Origin: an uncultured Parabacteroides sp.
Lineage (GTDB): Bacteria; Bacteroidota; Bacteroidia; Bacteroidales; Tannerellaceae
NCBI GenBank assembly: GCA_900547435.1
Contig: URGO01000141.1
Location: forward strand, 1-8,137
Direction of reading: 5' to 3'
DNA length: 8,137 nt
Shown: positions 1 through 5,514 of the stretch, piece after piece
Layout of the letters: each line of letters begins with the position of its first letter
Numbering within the stretch: the stretch's first letter is position 1
Notes under the pieces: model-generated
Database searches by the model: none
What the model was told of the DNA's origin: nothing
What the model saw: the letters and a program-made list of their open reading frames with translations, nothing else
Made by a program: the position numbers and the translations under genes

Positions 1-246
1 ACTGGTCATCATAATCAGCGGCACCTCCGAATGATTTTCCTTAAGCCATTTCAACAGGTTTATACCATCCTCGTCCGGCAAGCGCAAGTCCGAAAGAATC
101 AGTTGGTAAGTCTTTTCCTCCAAGGCTTTTTTCGCATCTCCGACAGTCGTATAGGTATCTACCTGAATATTCTTTTTCCCTAACCAAGTCTTCAACATTA
201 AGGAAAAGGTAACGTCATCTTCTACTATTAAAATATGAGGCGTCAT
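1..246 (-). CDS. Response regulator, N-terminal receiver domain (partial, cut by window edge)
   Basis: The first 82 residues of a protein read leftwards from an ATG at 246 and run off the window. They form a CheY-like receiver domain: hydrophobic beta-1 HILIVEDD with acidic residues E9, D10 and D11, the phospho-acceptor D53 in LILSDLRLPDEDG, and the switch residue T81 in LIMMTS. The conserved lysine and any output domain lie outside the window. The protein should take a phosphoryl group from a sensor histidine kinase and control transcription in the cytoplasm. The sequence resembles receivers of NtrC-type (sigma-54 activator) regulators of Bacteroidales, but that subclass call is from memory and cannot be tested without the C-terminus. 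It is divergent from the transporter gene and may share regulatory DNA with it. Confidence 0.9.
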   Translation of the reverse strand, partial: MTPHILIVEDDVTFSLMLKTWLGKKNIQVDTYTTVGDAKKALEEKTYQLILSDLRLPDEDGINLLKWLKENHSEVPLIMMTS

Positions 247-269
247 ACACAATAAGTTTATTGACCAGA

Positions 270-277
270 CAAAAATA
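270..277 (-). promoter_or_regulatory. Candidate -7 promoter box of the response-regulator gene
   Basis: Read on the minus strand this is TATTTTTG, an exact match to the Bacteroidetes -7 consensus TAnnTTTG, 23 bp before the response-regulator ATG. The -33 region would fall inside the palindrome at 295-312. No clear TTTG was seen at the expected distance, so the promoter is supported by the -7 box and its position only. Confidence 0.45.
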
Positions 278-294
278 ACACTTTTCAAAGAATC

Positions 295-312
295 TACCTA
301 TTATAATAGGTA
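295..312. promoter_or_regulatory. Perfect 18-bp palindrome, candidate operator between divergent genes
   Basis: TACCTATTATAATAGGTA is its own reverse complement over all 18 bases. It sits between two divergent -7-like boxes (277-270 leftwards, 334-341 rightwards), and its centre lies about 27 and 31 bp from them, so it overlaps or touches the expected -33 zones on both sides. This is the usual placement for a dimeric regulator that controls both genes. The binding protein is unknown; the adjacent response regulator is a natural candidate, but this is inference. Confidence 0.55.
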
Positions 313-333
313 TAGATTTTGCAGAGAAATCAT

Positions 334-341
334 TATTTTTG
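334..341 (+). promoter_or_regulatory. Candidate -7 promoter box of the transporter gene
   Basis: TATTTTTG matches TAnnTTTG exactly and lies 28 bp before the chosen ATG at 370, giving a short 5' untranslated region. The box and its next two bases (TATTTTTGTC) are identical to the opposing box on the other strand. A TTTTG at 317-321 is too close for a normal -33 element, so the upstream element is uncertain. Confidence 0.45.
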
Positions 342-369
342 TCCTCACAAATCGTCAAAAGAAAAAGCT

Positions 370-2226
370 ATGTTGATAATCTTTCTGATTCTAATTGTCT
401 CGGTAATCTTCTTCATGAGCGGAAAAGTCCGTTCGGACTTAGTTGCTATCTGCGCTTTACTTGCCTTGTTGATATTTCATATCCTCACACCGGAAGAAGC
501 ACTTTCCGGATTCTCCAACTCGGTAGTAATCATGATGGTCGGTCTTTTTGTCGTTGGCGGAGGTATCTTCCAGACCGGATTGGCCAAAATGATTAGCAGT
601 AAAATATTGAAGCTGGCAGGGAAAAGCGAATTCCGGCTCTTCTTATTAGTAATGCTTGCCACATCGGCCATCGGTGCATTCGTCAGTAACACGGGAACTG
701 TCGCTTTAATGCTTCCGATAGTTGTCAGCATGGCCATGAGTGCCGGCATCAGCCCCAGCCGTCTGCTGATGCCTTTAGCCTTTGCAAGCAGTATGGGAGG
801 GATGATGACACTAATCGGAACTCCGCCCAACTTAATCATCTCTGACACGTTAGAGCAAGCCGGATTCGGGGCTCTCTCTTTCTTCTCGTTCCTGCCGGTA
901 GGACTCATTTGTGTTTCAGTAGGAATCATCGTGCTACTTCCCTTATCCAAATGGTTTCTCTCCGAAAAGCGTAAAGGAAAAGGGAAAGATCATCATGGAA
1001 AATCGCTCAATGCGTTAGTAAAAGAATATGGTTTATCCAGCAACCTCTTCCGTGTACAGGTACCTGAAAATTCCATTATCTTAGGAAAAACAATCATCGA
1101 ACTCGATTTGCGCCGCAAGTATGGACTGAACATTTTAGAAATCCGGCGCAAAAACATGGCTCAACACCGGTTTCTGCATACATTAAGACAATTTTCGGCC
1201 CCCGACACGGTATTGGAAGTAGAAGATATCATCTATATTTCAGGAGACCCCATGCAAGTCGGCAAATTAGCCAATGACTATAAATTAGTCCTGCTTGACG
1301 GACATGTAACCGAAGAGGCGCGTGAAGACTCAGCTTCTTTAGAATTTTATGATATCGGTATCGCCGAAGTCCTGCTGATGTCGTCTTCCCGATTAATCAA
1401 CCGGACCGTAAAAGAGGCCGGATTCCGGGATAAATATAATGTAAATGTATTAGGAATCCGCCGAAAAAAAGAATATCTCCTACAAAGCCTGGGAAACGAA
1501 CGGATGCACGATGGCGATGTCCTTTTAGTACAAGGCGATTGGAAAGACATCGCACGCCTTTCGAATGAAGAGGAGAATTGGGTCGTACTCGGCCAGCCTT
1601 TGGAGGAGGCCGCCAAAGTGACATTGGATTACAAAGCGCCGGTAGCCGCACTGATTATGATTGCCATGATTGCCATGATGGTATTCGACTTTATCCCGGT
1701 CGAGCCGGTAACATCCGTCATGATTGCCGCCGTATTGATGATTATAACCGGATGTATTCGTAGTGTAGAAGCCGCTTATAAAACCATCAATTGGGAAACG
1801 ATTGTCCTTTTCGGAGCCATGATGCCCATGTCTCTCGCTTTGGAAAAGACCGGAGCTTCCGACTATATCTCTACGACATTGGTGCAGAGTATCGGAGGGT
1901 ATGGTCCGCTGGTACTTTTAGCCGGCATTTATTTTACCACTTCGCTGATGACCATGTTTATCAGCAACACCGTAACCGCATTGCTGATGGCTCCGATAGC
2001 CTTGCAAAGCGCCCTCCAATTAGATGTTAGTCCGATACCGTTTCTATTTGCCGTTACGGTTGCCGCCAGCATGTGTTTCGCTTCACCTTTCTCTACACCC
2101 CCGAATGCGTTGGTCATGCCAGCCGGACAATATACTTTCAAAGATTATGTAAAGGTAGGATTGCCCCTGCAAATCATTATGGGCTTGGTTATGATAGCGG
2201 TACTACCATTATTGTTCCCATTTTGA
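370..2226 (+). CDS. SLC13/DASS-family anion permease with two TrkA-C (RCK_C) domains
   Basis: A 618-residue inner-membrane transporter of the divalent-anion/sodium symporter type. The N-terminal half has hydrophobic helices with the repeat motifs SNTGT (106-110) and GTPPN (150-154). The C-terminal half repeats them as ISNTVTA (531-537) and STPPN (575-579), the inverted-repeat signature of the family. Between the halves is a soluble stretch with two TrkA-C-like domains, about 222-307 and 330-405, each with a G-K-T/N-R-T-then-L-I-R-R pattern; such domains usually bind a regulatory ligand. E. coli YfbS has a similar build. The substrate cannot be read from the sequence; sulfate, dicarboxylates or another anion are possible. 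The ATG at 370 is preferred over a TTG at 319, because the TTG would place the -7-like box inside the gene and add a non-membrane tail. oxyR follows 54 bp downstream on the same strand. Confidence 0.85.
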   Translation: MLIIFLILIVSVIFFMSGKVRSDLVAICALLALLIFHILTPEEALSGFSNSVVIMMVGLFVVGGGIFQTGLAKMISSKILKLAGKSEFRLFLLVMLATSAIGAFVSNTGTVALMLPIVVSMAMSAGISPSRLLMPLAFASSMGGMMTLIGTPPNLIISDTLEQAGFGALSFFSFLPVGLICVSVGIIVLLPLSKWFLSEKRKGKGKDHHGKSLNALVKEYGLSSNLFRVQVPENSIILGKTIIELDLRRKYGLNILEIRRKNMAQHRFLHTLRQFSAPDTVLEVEDIIYISGDPMQVGKLANDYKLVLLDGHVTEEAREDSASLEFYDIGIAEVLLMSSSRLINRTVKEAGFRDKYNVNVLGIRRKKEYLLQSLGNERMHDGDVLLVQGDWKDIARLSNEEENWVVLGQPLEEAAKVTLDYKAPVAALIMIAMIAMMVFDFIPVEPVTSVMIAAVLMIITGCIRSVEAAYKTINWETIVLFGAMMPMSLALEKTGASDYISTTLVQSIGGYGPLVLLAGIYFTTSLMTMFISNTVTALLMAPIALQSALQLDVSPIPFLFAVTVAASMCFASPFSTPPNALVMPAGQYTFKDYVKVGLPLQIIMGLVMIAVLPLLFPF

Positions 2227-2280
2227 AATACCGTTCATTGGTTTCATGTAAATACGTATCAACAAAAACTCAAAAAAGAT

Positions 2281-3207
2281 ATGACTATTCAACAATTGGA
2301 ATATATCCTGGCGGTAGAACATTACCGCCATTTTGCCAAGGCGGCCGAGCATTGCCGTGTGACCCAGCCCACGCTAAGCATGATGATTCAAAAACTGGAA
2401 GACGAATTGGGGGTTAAGTTGTTCGACCGTTCCATCCAACCGGTACGCCCCACTCCGGCCGGGAAGAAGATTCTCCAACAAGCCCGCAAAGTGGTTTATC
2501 AGGCTTCGCTTATCAAAGACATCGTCTCCGAAGAGGAGCAATCGCTGAAAGGTTCCTTCCGCCTGGCGGTGCTCCCGACCATCGCCCCCTACCTGCTTCC
2601 GCGCTTCCTGCAACACATTGCCGAGCAACACGCGGAACTGGACATCCGTATCTTAGAAATGCAGACGGCCCCCACACTGGAAGCTCTTACAAAAGGAGAT
2701 ATAGATGCGGCCATCATAGCCAATGCCCCGACCGAATCCAACCTGCAAGGGACACTACTCTATTATGAAGAGTTCTTCGGCTATGTCTCGCGTAACGAAT
2801 CCGTCTTCAAGAACGAGCTTATCCGCTCTGCCGACATCAGCGATGAGCGGTTATGGCTTCTTGACGAAGGGCATTGCTTCCGCGACCAGCTGATGCGCTT
2901 CTGCCAACGGGAAAAGGTCAAACTTCACCAAGCCGCCTACCGCTTAGGAAGCCTGGAGACCTTCATGCACATGGTGGAAAGCGGCTATGGCATGACGTTT
3001 ATCCCCGAGCTTGCCACATTCCAATTGTGTGACAAACAAAAGGAACTGATCCGTCCCTTCGCCATCCCGCGCCCCACACGCGAAATCTATTTTGTCACCC
3101 GGCGCGACTTTATCCGCCATGCGCTCTCTAAAATCCTGGTAGAACATATTCGGGAAGCCGTTCCGGAAGCCATGCTGCGCTTAAAGCCGGGACAAAAAGT
3201 AGTGTAA
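2281..3207 (+). CDS. oxyR: OxyR-type LysR-family peroxide-sensing transcriptional regulator
   Basis: 308 residues, the normal length for LysR regulators. Residues 1-60 form the winged helix-turn-helix (HFAKAAEHCRVTQPTLS, then LEDELGVKLFDR, then TPAG), and about 92-300 the substrate-binding-like sensor domain. The key evidence is GHCFRDQLMRFC, which places cysteines at 199 and 208, the same positions and spacing as the disulfide pair of E. coli OxyR. In that family peroxide oxidises the pair and the protein then activates catalase, AhpCF and Dps-type genes; B. fragilis has a functional OxyR. The ATG at 2281 follows an A-rich CAAAAAAGAT. The 54-bp gap from the transporter has no convincing -7 box, so co-transcription with the transporter is possible. 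No target genes lie in the window. Confidence 0.92.
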   Translation: MTIQQLEYILAVEHYRHFAKAAEHCRVTQPTLSMMIQKLEDELGVKLFDRSIQPVRPTPAGKKILQQARKVVYQASLIKDIVSEEEQSLKGSFRLAVLPTIAPYLLPRFLQHIAEQHAELDIRILEMQTAPTLEALTKGDIDAAIIANAPTESNLQGTLLYYEEFFGYVSRNESVFKNELIRSADISDERLWLLDEGHCFRDQLMRFCQREKVKLHQAAYRLGSLETFMHMVESGYGMTFIPELATFQLCDKQKELIRPFAIPRPTREIYFVTRRDFIRHALSKILVEHIREAVPEAMLRLKPGQKVV

Positions 3208-3287
3208 TATCCGCAAAAAACATTCGATAAGCCCATAAAAAAATATTTTTCAGCCGATATAAATGGGAAAAATATGGACAAAAAAAT
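3208..3287. other. AT-rich spacer after oxyR, no clear intrinsic terminator
   Basis: The DNA after the oxyR stop holds CCCAT (3232-3236) and ATGGG (3263-3267), which could pair around an AU-rich loop containing AAAAATATTTTT. There is no GC-rich stem followed by a T run, so where oxyR transcription stops is unclear. The repeat array follows immediately. Confidence 0.3.
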
Positions 3288-3373
3288 CGTCTAACAGCTG
3301 TGCAACTTGCGTCTAACGGCTGTTAGACGAAACGGTCACGGCCGTTAGACGCAAAGTACACAACTGTTAGACG
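3288..3373. repeat. 22-bp-period array of CGTCTAAC/GTTAGACG words
   Basis: Five exact copies of one 8-mer occur in 86 bp: CGTCTAAC at 3288 and 3310, and its reverse complement GTTAGACG at 3322, 3344 and 3366. Copies of the same orientation are exactly 22 bp apart, about two helical turns. Copies at 3310 and 3322 form a perfect 8-bp-arm hairpin with loop GGCT. The outer arms (3288-3301 with 3360-3373, 13 of 14 pairs) and the inner arms (3310-3317 with 3344-3351) share one centre of symmetry at 3330.5. The array is more GC-rich than its surroundings and ends about 95 bp before the phosphodiesterase -7 box. It may be a multi-site protein-binding region, a folded RNA, or a dispersed repeat. It is not a CRISPR array, because there are no spacers. 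Confidence 0.8.
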
Positions 3374-3419
3374 AAAAATATATCCCTATATTCTACTACA
3401 ATAAAGGCAAGGACACCAA

Positions 3420-3436
3420 AATTTCGAACCGAAATT
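3420..3436. repeat. Short inverted repeat upstream of the phosphodiesterase promoter
   Basis: AATTTCG and CGAAATT form perfect 7-bp arms around AAC, with the right arm 33 bp upstream of the -7 box at 3470. The position suits a regulator-binding site, but the site is short and could be fortuitous. Confidence 0.3.
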
Positions 3437-3469
3437 ATATTTAGATTAGAATTTTCCATATTAATCATT

Positions 3470-3477
3470 TATCTTTG
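3470..3477 (+). promoter_or_regulatory. -7 promoter box of the phosphodiesterase gene
   Basis: TATCTTTG matches the Bacteroidetes -7 consensus TAnnTTTG. It predicts a start of transcription near 3482-3485 and a 5' untranslated region of about 15 bases before ATG 3499. The box overlaps an in-frame TTG at 3475, which rules that TTG out as the start codon. No good TTTG -33 element is visible. Confidence 0.6.
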
Positions 3478-3498
3478 TATAAAAATACACTATATTTT

Positions 3499-4398
3499 AT
3501 GAAGAAGCTTTCTACTTTAATTTTTGGCTTATTAGCCTTATGTTGCACACTTTCAGCGCAAGAGCGTGTACAAACGCTTATTCAAAAACTGAATGACGCA
3601 AAGTCCAAACAGGTTTTAGTCGTTTCTCATCGCGGCGATTGGCGCAACGCACCGGAAAATTCGCTACAAGCATTCCGGAACTGCATCGAAATGGGTGTTG
3701 ACATGATTGAAATCGATTTAAAAATGACCAAAGACGGTCATTTGATTCTAATGCACGACGAGACCATCGACCGTACTACCGATGGTACCGGAAAGCCCTC
3801 TGATTATACGCTTGCTGAGATCCGTAAGTTCCACTTAAAAAACGGATTGGGAATTGTTACCCGGCATCTCATTCCGACTTTCGAGGAGGTTCTGGACTTG
3901 TGCAAAGGGAAAATACTGATTAATGTAGACAAAGGATATGATTATTTCAAGGAGGTATATGCACTTACCGAACAAAGTGGAACCACACAACAGGTAGTCA
4001 TCAAATCGGGATTTCCTTTGTCAAAAATCAAAAAAGAGAACGGGGATGTACTGGAAAAGGTAATCTATATGCCAATCATCGGCTTGGATCAGCCTGATGC
4101 GGCCGAACGAGTGGACGAATTCCTAAAAGTATCGCCAACGGCTATCGAATGCTGTTTTCAATCATACACCCCTGAAGTGGCCCGTTTGCTGGAAAAAATC
4201 AGAAAATCCTCTACAAAAATCTGGATTAACTCATTATGGCCTTCCTTGAATGCAAGCCACGATGACGACCTTGCCGTCGAAGAAGGGAAAAAAGAGGAAG
4301 CATGGGGATGGATTATCTCACAAGGAGCTACCTTGATTCAGACAGACCGCCCCAAAGACCTACTCGAATACCTGAAAAATAAGGGTCTGCACAATTAA
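3499..4398 (+). CDS. Secreted glycerophosphodiester phosphodiesterase (GDPD family)
   Basis: 299 residues. The first 20 (MKKLSTLIFGLLALCCTLSA) are a signal peptide with likely cleavage before QE, so the enzyme should act in the periplasm or outside the cell. A lipoprotein form via the cysteines at 15-16 is less likely because no good lipobox precedes them. The catalytic set of the GDPD TIM barrel is present: SHRGD with H44 and R45, APENS with E53 and N54, EIDL with E71 and D73, and the second histidine H86 in MHDETIDRTTDGTG. Members hydrolyse glycerophosphodiesters such as glycerophosphocholine or glycerophosphoethanolamine to glycerol-3-phosphate and an alcohol; the actual substrate is not visible. 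The ATG at 3499 is chosen over an upstream TTG that lies in the promoter. The gene appears to be a single unit, with the next promoter about 37 bp after its stop. Confidence 0.9.
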   Translation: MKKLSTLIFGLLALCCTLSAQERVQTLIQKLNDAKSKQVLVVSHRGDWRNAPENSLQAFRNCIEMGVDMIEIDLKMTKDGHLILMHDETIDRTTDGTGKPSDYTLAEIRKFHLKNGLGIVTRHLIPTFEEVLDLCKGKILINVDKGYDYFKEVYALTEQSGTTQQVVIKSGFPLSKIKKENGDVLEKVIYMPIIGLDQPDAAERVDEFLKVSPTAIECCFQSYTPEVARLLEKIRKSSTKIWINSLWPSLNASHDDDLAVEEGKKEEAWGWIISQGATLIQTDRPKDLLEYLKNKGLHN

Positions 4399-4434
4399 AA
4401 AACAAACGAAAGTAAAAAAAATATCATTTTTTTC

Positions 4435-4463
4435 TTGCATATACAGAAAATTTGTTACTTTTG
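4435..4463 (+). promoter_or_regulatory. Promoter of the Phe/Tyr biosynthesis operon
   Basis: TTG at 4435-4437 and TACTTTTG at 4456-4463 are separated by 18 bp. The second is an exact TAnnTTTG -7 box of the Bacteroidetes housekeeping type. The predicted transcription start, about 4468-4471, lies roughly 22 bases before the leader-peptide ATG, as expected for an attenuated leader transcript. Confidence 0.75.
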
Positions 4464-4491
4464 CTCCCAAAATAAAAGAACAAAAGAAAAC

Positions 4492-4569
4492 ATGACACGA
4501 TTTAGCTTTACATATTACTTTTATTACTTTTACTTTTATAGCAAGGTGAAGGCAGGAGTTTGTATGTAA
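4492..4569 (+). CDS. Phe/Tyr-rich leader peptide of the aromatic amino acid operon
   Basis: A 25-codon open reading frame starts with ATG at 4492 and stops with TAA at 4567-4569. It begins MTRFSFT, continues with nine aromatic residues in a row (YYFYYFYFY, residues 8-16), and ends SKVKAGVCM. In codons 4-16, 11 of 13 encode Phe (five, all TTT) or Tyr (six, three TAT and three TAC). There is no Trp codon. Such a run has no plausible protein role and is the hallmark of a leader peptide at which ribosomes stall when Phe-tRNA or Tyr-tRNA is short. It sits about 22 bases after the predicted transcription start and 99 bp before pheA, and its last codons form one arm of the antiterminator. The A-rich start context (GAACAAAAGAAAAC) fits Bacteroidetes initiation. 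Confidence 0.93.
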   Translation: MTRFSFTYYFYYFYFYSKVKAGVCM

Positions 4570-4623
4570 TGCGTTGAAGATAATCAAATGTATGTAATCA
4601 ATGAACAATATGAAGTCCTGCCT
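4550..4623 (+). promoter_or_regulatory. Antiterminator stem of the Phe/Tyr attenuator
   Basis: AGGCAGGA (4550-4557), inside the last leader codons, pairs perfectly with TCCTGCCT (4616-4623). After a G-G mismatch the pairing continues between 4559-4565 and 4608-4614 (seven pairs, two of them G-U), giving a stem of about 16 positions and a 42-base loop. The 3' arm overlaps the 5' arm of the terminator, so the two structures exclude each other. A ribosome stalled on the aromatic codons (ending at 4539) leaves this arm free, the stem forms and transcription continues. A ribosome that reaches the stop codon at 4567 covers the arm and allows termination. Confidence 0.88.
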
Positions 4624-4643
4624 GTTAAGGCGGGACTTTTTTT
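4613..4643 (+). terminator. Attenuator terminator before pheA
   Basis: AAGTCCTGCC (4613-4622) pairs with GGCGGGACTT (4629-4638) over ten positions including one G-U, around the loop TGTTAA, and is followed by an unbroken T run to 4643. This is a textbook intrinsic terminator, lying 25 bp before the pheA start and after the leader peptide, so it must be conditional. A terminated RNA would be about 175 bases long. Confidence 0.93.
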
Positions 4644-4668
4644 GTGAATAGACATAAAACAAAAAAGA

Positions 4669-5514
4669 ATGGAAAGAAAAGTAGCAATACAAGGAATTGC
4701 AGGTTCGTATCACGACATTGCGGCACGCCGGTATTTCGATCAGGATGAAGTAGAAACTATCCCGTGCAATACCTTTCGCGATGTGATTACTTCTATCCGG
4801 CGCGACCCGTCGATTGTAGGCATGATGGCCATCGAAAATACCATCGCCGGAAGTTTGCTTCAGAATCATGAGCTGATACGGGAAAGCGGACTCAGCATCA
4901 TCGGGGAATACAAATTGCGCATCTCCCACTCGCTGGTAGCATTACCGGGAACAAAACTGGAAGATGTAAAAGAAGTGAACTCCCATCCTATCGCATTGAT
5001 GCAATGTACGGAGTTTTTGGATACGATTCCCTACGCGAAGATTGTAGAAAAGGAAGATACCGCCGGAAGTGCCCGTTGGATAGCCGAACAGAAGCTGCAA
5101 GGACACGCAGCTATCTGCGGAAAGCTGGCCGCCGATATTTACGGCATGGAGGTCTTGGCGGAAGGTATAGAGACAAACAAACGCAACTTCACTCGATTTC
5201 TTGCTATTGCCGACCGATGGACCGCCGATGAGATGATGAAAGATTGTACAAAGAACAAGGCTTCGGTCGTATTCGCTCTTCCTCACACGGCTGGAAGCCT
5301 CTCCAAAGTGCTTTCGGTACTCTCGTTTTATGACATGAATCTGTCGAAAATCCAATCGTTGCCCATTATCGGTCGTGAATGGGAATATCTGTTCTATATC
5401 AACTTAACCTTCAATGATTATACACGATATAGACAAGCGCTCGACGCGATACGGCCATTAACAAAGGACTTAAAAATATTAGGCGAATATGAAGAAGGAA
5501 GACAAGGATTGTAA
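4669..5514 (+). CDS. pheA: Prephenate dehydratase (monofunctional, with ACT domain)
   Basis: 281 residues. This cytoplasmic enzyme converts prephenate to phenylpyruvate, the committed step to phenylalanine. The two-lobed catalytic domain spans about 4-180 and includes AIENTIAGS (54-62) and the TRF motif at 175-177, whose threonine is catalytic in the family. An ACT domain follows (about 198-275), with AGSLSKVL (208-215) matching the GALV-type Phe-binding motif. The usual second motif, ESRP, reads QSLP here (229-232). There is no fused chorismate mutase, unlike the E. coli P-protein; that activity is encoded two genes downstream. It is the first enzyme gene behind the attenuator and overlaps the aminotransferase start by 26 bases, suggesting coupled translation. 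Confidence 0.95.
   Translation: MERKVAIQGIAGSYHDIAARRYFDQDEVETIPCNTFRDVITSIRRDPSIVGMMAIENTIAGSLLQNHELIRESGLSIIGEYKLRISHSLVALPGTKLEDVKEVNSHPIALMQCTEFLDTIPYAKIVEKEDTAGSARWIAEQKLQGHAAICGKLAADIYGMEVLAEGIETNKRNFTRFLAIADRWTADEMMKDCTKNKASVVFALPHTAGSLSKVLSVLSFYDMNLSKIQSLPIIGREWEYLFYINLTFNDYTRYRQALDAIRPLTKDLKILGEYEEGRQGL

Noticed and set aside
319..369. In-frame TTG start that would add 17 residues to the transporter
   Set aside because: The extension is polar, puts the candidate promoter box inside the gene and comes before a good ATG at 370 followed at once by the first membrane helix.
477..950. 157-codon minus-strand open frame inside the transporter gene
   Set aside because: It is opposite a clear membrane-transporter coding sequence and has no start context or domain of its own; it is a shadow of the real frame.
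3288..3373. CRISPR-like array
   Set aside because: The 22-bp period is filled by the repeat itself, the orientation flips inside the array, and there are no 25-40-bp unique spacers.
3475..3498. In-frame TTG start for the phosphodiesterase
   Set aside because: The TTG is part of the -7 promoter box TATCTTTG, and the signal peptide begins naturally at ATG 3499.
4413..4433. AU-only hairpin (A run, TATCA, T run) as terminator of the phosphodiesterase gene
   Set aside because: There are no G-C pairs to stabilise it, and it sits directly upstream of the operon promoter where AT-rich DNA is expected.
4360..4929. 189-codon minus-strand open frame over the leader region and the start of pheA
   Set aside because: It has no recognisable domain, runs antisense through the attenuator and pheA, and its aromatic-poor, mixed composition looks like chance openness in AT-rich DNA.
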